Of a DNA stretch of 64,000 nt, positions 57,395 through 64,000 are shown piece by piece (position 1 is the stretch's first letter; each line of letters begins with the position of its first letter). The stretch comes from Pegoplata infirma (Eukaryota; Arthropoda; Insecta; Diptera; Anthomyiidae). Where the stretch lies: contig OY992536.1 of assembly GCA_963921195.1 (NCBI GenBank), positions 112,122,778 through 112,186,777 on the forward strand, read 5' to 3'. Position numbers and translations under genes: made by a program. Below the pieces are notes generated by a model, which saw nothing but the letters and a program-made list of their open reading frames with translations, had not been told where the DNA came from and ran no database searches.

Positions 57395-58846
57395 CACTCA
57401 AAAAAAAAAACTGTAAAGTTAGCAAAAAAAGCTTGTAAACCTACAAGAAAATTTGCTGATTTTGAACCCACAATTTTTTTGGTAAAGTTAGCAAAAACGT
57501 TTTGCTAAAAATTAGTTAACTGAAATTTTTTTTATTTCAACTAACAAGGGAAGTCTCCCTAGTGTCACCCGCGGATCTTTTTGGAATTGGTTTTATTTTG
57601 TAGAGCAGAAAAAATAAAGGGACACGTGTTTTTTTTAGCGGCCCAAATTCATATTTAGGGGGTAAAAAGGAGGGGGGAAGACAAGACCATTTTTCAGTTT
57701 TTTTCGTTTATCTCCTATATAATGCAAATAAACCTAGTCATGTTACATACCAAATGAAAGGTCTTTGGAAAACCTATCTACGTGTGCTAAGAACGTGCCC
57801 AAACATGAACAACTTTTCGTCATATTGAGTAAAATACCAAAATTTTATTAAATTTTTGTTAATAAGTCGAAAATATTAACTTCTTTGGCCCGTTGTTAGC
57901 ATCACGGGATAGGTATTTTTAATACCTTTAATCTGATACCACATATGCCTATATTAATTTTGTTTAAATAGGCGTAAATCGTAACAACTGAAAAAGGTCA
58001 ATTTCCCCCCATACAAATCGACCCCCCTAAAAATGAGTTTGGGCCGCTAAAAAAAATACGTGTCGAATTAATTTTCGTTCTTAACAACATAACATAGGGT
58101 GACACCAGGGAGACTTCCCTTGTTAGTTCATACACATTTGAGGACCCCATTGGGTTCGGATACGATAGGTCCAGACCCCGATGGGCCTACCCCTAGTTGG
58201 GTTCCTTAAAAATCGTCATAGTTTTTGATCCAAAATTTGTGTCCGTTTCGCTCTATCTTGCTTAGTTTTTGAGATACGTGATTTTAGGGGACCACCGGGG
58301 TTTTGAGAATTACAAAACTCGATAACTTCAAAAATATTACTCGGAGAGCTGCTTGTTCTACGTGTTAAGAGCTACAAAAATGCTTTTGGACTTTTTGTTG
58401 TGTCGGCAATATTTACTGAGATATGAGCATTTTAAAATTTTCGGGAATGCTAACTTTTTTGGATCCAAAGTTAGGACCCATTAGGGTCCACACATGTGAA
58501 GAGAACCGGCGATACTATGGAGAGCTCGAAAACCAAAATGGCCTCCATTTTGCTCTATCTGGCTTAGTTTCCGAGATAGCGCCATTTTAAGTTTTCTGAA
58601 AATAAAAAAAAATTACCATTAATTTTTGCTAATATTAGCAAAATAGCTTTTAAAAATTGGTCAACTCAATTTTAAATTTAGCAAAAAAAAATAGTTCAAA
58701 TTTTGTTTAAAATTGCTAATGCGCTAAATGACGTTTACAAGATATTTTTGCTAACATGCTAATCTCAACTAAAAATTGGCTAAAATTTAGCTAACCAGCA
58801 CTAGCAAAAAAAAAATAGTAAATCTACTAATGTATTATTTTGAGTG
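57395..58846 (+). mobile_element. TA-TIR element, GCTAACTTAGC type, copy J2
   Basis: CACTCAAAAAAAAAAACTG at 57395 and TATTATTTTGAGTG at 58846, flanked by TA (57393-57394, 58847-58848). Same as J1 without the H1-family insertion, but with an ACAAGGGAAGT element inserted at 57544-58123. The core has AGGACCCCATTGGGTTCGGA and GTGTCGGCAATATTTACTGA lines. Confidence 0.88.
57544..58123. mobile_element. ACAAGGGAAGT element, copy 2
   Basis: ACAAGGGAAGTCTCCCT at 57544 and its perfect inverse at 58123, flanked by TA (57542-57543, 58124-58125). J1 lacks it (TTTCAACTTAGTTC). 580 bp with further pairing inside the ends (AGTGTCACC/GGTGACACC). Non-coding. It shares the first 11 bases and the length with copy 1 at 32770-33359. 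Confidence 0.82.
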
Positions 58847-58848
58847 TA

Positions 58849-60250
58849 AGATATCGAAACGAACACAATAAAAATTTTAGGGTTTGAAAAACTCTTCTAT
58901 AGAAAGTACCTGAGATTACCCAATTTGAAGACTTTAATATTTTTACATTTTTAGAGTCAATTTCCTAGATTTTGATACATTTTTCTAAAGAAAAAGTATA
59001 GTTTTATGAAACACTTTTACTTAGAAAAAGTCTAAGATTTTTACATATTTTCATAAGAGAATCTAAGAAATTTTTCCAAAAAAATGTCTGAGACATTTTC
59101 TAAATAAAAAAATCTCAGAATCTAAGACCTTTTCTCAAAAAAAAAAACTCTCAGATTCTGAATTATTTTTCCTATCGAATAAGTCTAAGATTCTAGAACA
59201 TTTTTTTAATATTAAACCTCAGAAATTCTGTAACATTTTTTCCATCGAAAAATCTGATTTTTTTTTCTAGGATCCTAAGACTTTTTTCTATAGAAAAGCT
59301 TTCAGCTTTTCCTATTAAAAAGTCTTAGATTCTGAGACTTCTTTTAAATAAAAAAATCTAAGATTCTGAGACATTTTTTGTAAGGAAAAAGACTTAGATA
59401 CTGAAACATTTTTAATTATAAAAAAATATGTGTAATTTTTCCAATAGAAAAAGTCTCAGATTCTATTACATTTTTTTATAAAAAATTCTCAAATTTTCTA
59501 AAAAAAAAGTAACAGATTATTCCTATAGAAAAAGTCGCAGATTCTATTACAGTTTTTTCATAAAAAAATCTCAAATTTTTCCAAAGGAAAATTTTCTTAT
59601 TTTTCCTATAAAAAAAATTTGTTTTAATTTAATTTTTTTTTTTACTTTTAAAATTTTAAGATTTAAAAACATTTTTCCTGAAGAAAAATTGAAAAAATGA
59701 AAAATTTTGAGATTCTTAAAAATTTAAGAAAAAATTTTCACATGATTTATAATCTTTCCTTTTTACTCAGAAAAATTGTCAAATTTTTAATACAGAAATT
59801 TCTCAGAAAACTTGATTTTTCATATCAAAATTATAAGATTTTTCTTATATAAAAATTCAAAGAAAAATTTTTCGTTTAGAAAAATTCCCAAATATTTTGT
59901 CTAGAAAAACTCTTGTATTTTTTTAAAAGAAAAATTTTTATATTTTGAGACTTTTATCACATAAAAAAATTCAGAAACATTTTTAGAAAAACTTTAAGAT
60001 TCTTAGAAACTTTTCAAAGAAGAATTTCTATAACAAAAATTATGCTATAGAAAAATTCTCAGATTTTTCCTTTACGAAACTTTTAGGGATTTTCCCATAG
60101 AAAAATTCGCAAATTATTCCCATCGGAAAATTCTTACTTTTTTCCCAAAAAAAAATTCTTAAATTTTTCCTATAGAAAATTTTTTCAATTTTCTTACATT
60201 CCGAGAAATTTTTCCTTTAGAAAAATTTTAAGATTCTTTGACGTTTTTCA
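58849..60250. repeat. Minisatellite CAGATTCTGAGACATTTTTC, right block
   Basis: Dozens of strongly diverged units (AAAGTCTNAGATTCTGAGAC, ATTTTTCCTATAGAAA). More eroded towards 60250, then grading into a TTTTCC/TTTCTTTC pyrimidine tract (60265-60350). Confidence 0.8.
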
Positions 60251-60352
60251 TTGAAAAAATTCTCAGATTATTTCCTTTTCTTTTCCTTTTTCCCTCTCCT
60301 TTTCTTTCTTTCCTTTCTTTCTTTATTTTTTTTTTCTTTTTTCCTTTTTCTT

Positions 60353-60971
60353 TTTTATACCCTCCACTTAGTGATAGAGGGTATATATAAGTTTGTCATT
60401 CCGTTTATAACTCATCGAAATATTGGTCTGGGACCCCATAAAGTATATATATTCATGATGCCCAATCGATTTTAAGACATTCTAGCGATGTCCGTCTGTC
60501 TGTCTGTCTGTGGAAAATGCTATCGCTAACAAAATATTGCACAGAGATGACTGAAACTTAACATATTTATTGGAAGTTCTCCTGAGAAGTTTGGTATTGC
60601 ATTTGAGCGATTTCGGTTCAGCGGTTCAAAAGTTATGAACGAAAATGTAAGCACACCTCAAAAATTTCAGTACATTCAACATAACCTAAAAATACAAAAT
60701 GCTTTAATTCGGCTTCTGGTTGACATATGTGAACATAAATGAACACCAAATGGTATTTAAAGAAGTACGAACATATTTTTTGACAAAAAAAGAAAAAAAT
60801 CGCGGATTTTTTTTTACCAAAATTTTTTTTCGCGGAAATTTTTTTTCAAAAATTTTTTTTTTTTCAAAAGTAATTTCCTTTTAAATAAAGTTTTTTGCAA
60901 TAATCTTTATGAAATTGTGGAGGGTATCACTACATTCGGCAAGGCCGAATTTAACTTTTTTACTTGTTTTT
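60353..60971 (+). mobile_element. DINE-1/Helentron, plus orientation, short
   Basis: Head TTTTATACCCTCCACTTAGT GATAGAGGGTATAT, then GTTTGTCATTCCGTTTATAA, CCCCATAAAGTATATATATT, GATGTCCGTCTGTCTG, TTCAGCGGTTCAAAAGTTAT, GTGGAGGGTATCACTACATT and tail GGCCGAATTTAACTTTTTTA CTTGTTTTT. About 620 bp, all diagnostic blocks present. Inserted in the pyrimidine tract of the minisatellite hAT. Confidence 0.9.
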
Positions 60972-61072
60972 CTTTCGAATTCGGTTTGGTGGGGAAATTT
61001 CCTTCCCCCCCCCCCCCCCCCCGTGGATCCGCGACTGATTTTCATAATGTATATAGTTGAAGGGCATAAAAC

Positions 61073-61676
61073 GTCAAAAAAATATTACTTTTCTAAAAGC
61101 TAAGTTGAGTGGTTTATTTAAAAATAATCTTTGACCAAATTAAAGTCTGCTAAAATGGCATTTAAGGTGTTTAACTTTTGTTTTATATTTTGTGCATAAA
61201 AATTGTAAAATATCCTTTATTTATTTAAGCATTTTACAAAGGTTGGAAAATCCCTACTAAAATTTTATGCAGAAAATATTTGTATTACATTTTACTCCAT
61301 TAAATGGACTCTAGACTTCTATGTTAACATGATAATTTTTTTAGGCTGGGGTTTAATTTTAAAAAAGTTGCAGGATGCCACCTCAGTTTGACTATATAAG
61401 CTAACGGTTAAACAAAAAAGAAAATAAGAATTATAGTTTTCATTTTATTACAACCGTAAACTTCGACAATAATTTAAAATTAATAAATAAAAAAAAACAC
61501 ATAGTTTTGGTAGTGACACCTAGCGGCGCTAGGTGTCACTCGATTAACGCAGTATTGCCATACCAAATATCGTATTTCCAATTGATTTGTTACCATCATC
61601 GCAAATTTTTTCCAATAAAATAGTACCACATGGCAATACTAACCAGTATATTTGAAAATCGAATATGTATCTACAA
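61073..61676. other. Unclassified DNA with one short perfect palindrome
   Basis: No gene seen. At 61512-61540 AGTGACACCTAGCG and its exact inverse flank a single G. An 86-codon minus frame at 61544-61804 crosses into the next element and is not supported. Confidence 0.45.
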
Positions 61677-63389
61677 TAGGCTGGGTCGTATTCCATCAAA
61701 GTGCTCAGATCAACTATTAATAGTGAAAAAAAGTTGGTACAAGTAAATACAAGCAATTTAAAACCAAAATGAACAAAATCGGTCCATGGCTTCCGTTCTC
61801 GCATCGCGGGTCAAAATTGCGGTTTTTGAAAAAATGGACATAATTAAAAAAAAAAATTAAATATTTAAAAAAAAAAATTTTTAAAAAAAAAAAAAATTTT
61901 TGTATCGCATTAATTCAAAGATATTTAGAAAATTTTTTTTTGTTTTTTTCGGATATCGATAACTCACCCAAACGTGAGGCCAAAAAAAACTAACATTTTT
62001 AACATGGAGCTCAAAACTACTTTTTCACTATTTTAAAAATTTAGTGAAACAAAATTTTTAAATACATTAGTTTATCCACTTGATATCATTGAATACAACT
62101 CAGGGATTGTAGAAAAAAAATCTTAGTTAAATTCCTTCGTCCAGTTGGTGTGTGGAGCGATTTGAATTTAGCGGATTTCCAGAACATGTGTTTTTATCGA
62201 CATTTTTGACTAATTTGTAGTTGTTAGCAACATTTTACTTAAATTAACCAACTTTTTTTGTTCAAATGGTTGTTTTGGACTATAGTAACTCTGCTTTGAA
62301 ATAATAGGCTTTTTGGACAACGTTAACCCTTGCCGGCACGGGGTAAAAAAATTCATCCAATGAAATTTTTGAAAATTCCTCACTCTAAAATCGTGTATGT
62401 GTTTAAATAATCAACAATTACAAATTTATACAAAGTTTTCTTGAAGGACATCTTTAACCCTTGTTGAACGAACGCCCAAAAAATTTCAAACAGCTGTTTT
62501 TTTGCTCATAGTCAAATGGACTTTTTTGACATATTAAATAATATGTTTTTTACTTTTAGCTTTACACAGTAAAAACGACGAAGACGTAATGAAATTTCGG
62601 ATGCCATTTTTTTTTTTTTTTTTAATTTTAAGCATTTTCCGCTTAAGTGCGCAATTGTTAATTATTTAAACACATTTTAGAGTGAGGAATTTTCAAAAAT
62701 TTCATTAGAGGAATTTTTTAACCCCGTGCCGGCAAGGGTTAACGTTGTCCAAAAAGCCTATTATTTCAAAGAAGAGTTACTATGGTCCAAAACAACCATT
62801 TGAACAAAAAAAGTTGGTTAATTTAAGTAAAATGTTGCTAACAACTACAAATTAGTCAAAAATGTCGATAAAAACACATGTTCTGGAAATCCGCTAAATT
62901 CAAATCGCTCCACACACCAACTGGGCGAAGGAATTTAACTAAGAATTTTTTTCTACAATCCCTAAGATGTATTCAATGATATCAAGTGGATAAACTAATA
63001 TATTTAAAAATTTTGTTTCACTAAATTTTTAAAATAGTGAAAAAGTAGTTTTGAGCTCCATGTTAAAAATGTGAGTTTTTTTTGGCCTCACGTTTGGGTG
63101 GGTTATCGATATCCGAAAAAAACAAACAAAATTTTTCTAAATATCTTTGAATTAATGCGATACAAAAAAATTTTTTTTTTTTTTAATAATTTTTTTTTTA
63201 AATATTTAATTTTTTTTTTAAATTATGTCCATTTTTTCAAAAACCGCAATTTTGACCCGCGATGCGAGAACGGAAGCCATGGACCGATTTTGTTCATTTT
63301 GGTTTTAAATTGCTTGTATTTACTTGTACCAACTTTTTTTCACTATTAATAGTTGATCTGAGCACTTTGTTGGAATACGACCCAGCCTA
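61677..63389. mobile_element. 1.7 kb foldback element TAGGCTGGGTCG with 8-bp TSD
   Basis: TAGGCTGGGTCGTATTCCA at 61677 and the inverse at 63389, with an exact duplication ATCTACAA (61669-61676, 63390-63397). The arms of about 750 bases are nearly perfect (61677-62425 against 62640-63389), leaving a loop of about 200 bases that begins inside CAACAATT... The arms contain ATCGGTCCATGGCTTCCGTT and AACCCTTGCCGGCACGGGGT. No coding potential; frames at 61544-61804 and 63071-63349 lie on the arms. Confidence 0.9.
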
Positions 63390-63440
63390 ATCTACAAGCA
63401 AGAGAAACATATCAAAATTTAAATCATTATTTAAATAAGC

Positions 63441-63530
63441 CACGGTGGCCTAGTTGAAGTAAGCCAGACTGGAAAACAGAAGGTTCGCTGATCGAATCCG
63501 TGATCTGTCAACTTATTTTTTTTTTTTTTT
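63441..63530 (+). repeat. tRNA-like sequence, possible SINE head
   Basis: GGTGGCCTAGTTGAAGTAAG resembles an A box and GGTTCGCTGATCGAATCCG a B box, about 40 bases apart, as in tRNA genes and tRNA-derived SINEs. A T-run follows at 63516-63530. The acceptor arms do not pair convincingly, so it is unlikely to be a working tRNA. Confidence 0.4.
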
Positions 63531-63589
63531 AGTTTGTACATTTCTTTCTGTTAGGGAAAAATTTGTTTGCATTAATTCTTTATACTTTT

Positions 63590-64000
63590 TTATTTAATTA
63601 TAAATAAAAAAAATTATATATTCAGATTTTTCTAAATTTTCTAGTTGTTTTTCTTTCTGTTTTGTGATTTTTTCTGAATATAATATAAAGAAAATACTTT
63701 GAATTTTTTGTGACAAAAAAAAAAGTTTTATCTGTTATATTACTTTTAACCTTGTAATCTTTATTTTACAAATAATTAACAGATATTTCTGCAAAAATAC
63801 AGATTTTAGCAAAATACTTTGTATTTTTTGTAACCAAAAACTAAGTTTTGTCTGTATTTTAAACATTAATTTCACAGAAAACTTAAAAAAGAAAATTCCA
63901 AAATAAACTGCATTTAACTACAGAGTTTTTTCTATAAAATTTTGGTTGCATCAAATACATTTTACAAATATATGTTAATTAACAGAGTTTTTCTTTGCTA
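63590..64000 (-). mobile_element. TA-TIR element, ACTCTGTAAA type, cut by the window edge
   Basis: TTTGTAACCAAAAACTAAGT, CATTTTACAAATATATGTTA and AACAGAGTTTTTCTTTGCTA follow the inverse order of the complete element at 37141-37849. The terminal CACTC end should lie beyond 64000. Confidence 0.65.

Larger units (their letters stand above)
56811..61037. mobile_element. 4.2 kb hAT-like element with G-run ends and minisatellite
   Basis: Left end CTGGCGCGGATCCAGC with a G-run, right end a C-run with CGTGGATCCGCGACTG at 61037. Flanks ATTCTCA(C) at 56804 and ATTTTCAT at 61038 fit an 8-bp duplication with decay. The interior (57000-57390, 58850-60250) is the same AGATTCTGAGACATTTTTC minisatellite as in 19508-21683. 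It hosts a TA-TIR element and a DINE. No transposase. Confidence 0.75.
56751..61072 (-). mobile_element. DINE-1 head relic split by a hAT element
   Basis: AAACTTTATGGGGTCCCCGA to AAAGTAAGTATATTCTC (56757-56810) and CATAATGTATATAGTTGAAGGGC (61042-61064) together give the inverse of a DINE-1 head (compare 2260-2350). Only about 90 bases of DINE remain, separated by the 4.2 kb hAT element. Confidence 0.6.

Noticed and set aside
61544..61804. 86-codon minus frame, at first suspected to be a receptor exon
   Set aside because: Starts outside and ends inside a foldback element; no splice sites and no recognisable domain.
1..64000. LTR or LINE retrotransposons
   Set aside because: No reverse transcriptase, integrase or gag-like translation, no long direct terminal repeats and no primer-binding site was found on either strand.

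Overview
This is eukaryotic, insect nuclear DNA, extremely A/T-rich, with no bacterial-style operon or intact protein gene. Two marks point to a higher fly (Diptera, Schizophora, probably a calyptrate with a large genome). First, a 16-residue terminal exon at 55236-55286 reads exactly as the conserved C-terminus of the odorant receptor co-receptor Orco, behind a strong splice acceptor. Second, there are several DINE-1/Helentron elements with the usual fly features: a TATACCCTC-type head, a TGTCCGTC block, and a GCCGAATTTAAC...ACTTGTTTT tail. A run of exactly 200 N at 54321-54520 is an assembly gap.

Nearly everything else is transposable elements nested inside one another, and many ends can be fixed to the base by target-site duplications (TSDs). 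The main groups are: (1) TA-flanked elements with CACTCAAA...TTTGAGTG ends (six copies of one ~1.7-1.9 kb type, plus related types); (2) elements with CCCGAGTAAA or CCCAGC/CCCAATC ends and a 2-bp TSD of variable sequence; (3) hAT-like elements with 8-bp TSDs, one holding a decayed transposase; (4) small elements with 3-bp TTA/TAA TSDs (PIF/Harbinger-like); (5) one Transib-like element (CACTATGG ends, 5-bp TSD); (6) DINE-1/Helentrons; (7) long foldback palindromes.

Layout. 1-6.3 kb: unclassified DNA, a terminal-inverted-repeat (TIR) element split by a DINE relic, and a 682-bp hAT. 6.3-13.0 kb: two TA elements around a 2-bp-TSD element. 13.57-32.52 kb: one ancestral CCCGAGT element of well under 1 kb swollen to 18.9 kb by at least six first-level insertions, which themselves carry insertions, including a 6.7 kb hAT with ~1.1 kb inverted arms. 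32.5-40.2 kb: more TIR elements, a tandem array and a palindrome with three insertions. 41.6-45.2 kb: a hAT transposase relic broken by a TA element that carries a histone H1 gene fragment. 47-54.5 kb: palindromes, a Transib-like element and a DINE, up to the gap. 55.2-55.5 kb: the last Orco exon and 3' UTR. 56.8-61.1 kb: a minisatellite-rich hAT inside a DINE relic. 61.7-64 kb: a 1.7 kb foldback element, a tRNA-like sequence and a truncated TA element.

The most notable points are the isolated last Orco exon, which implies a last intron of more than 55 kb unless exons are hidden in the gap; the dated nesting series at 13.6-32.5 kb; and a TIR family carrying the 5' part of a histone H1 gene in every adequately preserved copy. 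No functional gene set beyond the Orco exon is visible, so there is no pathway to describe.
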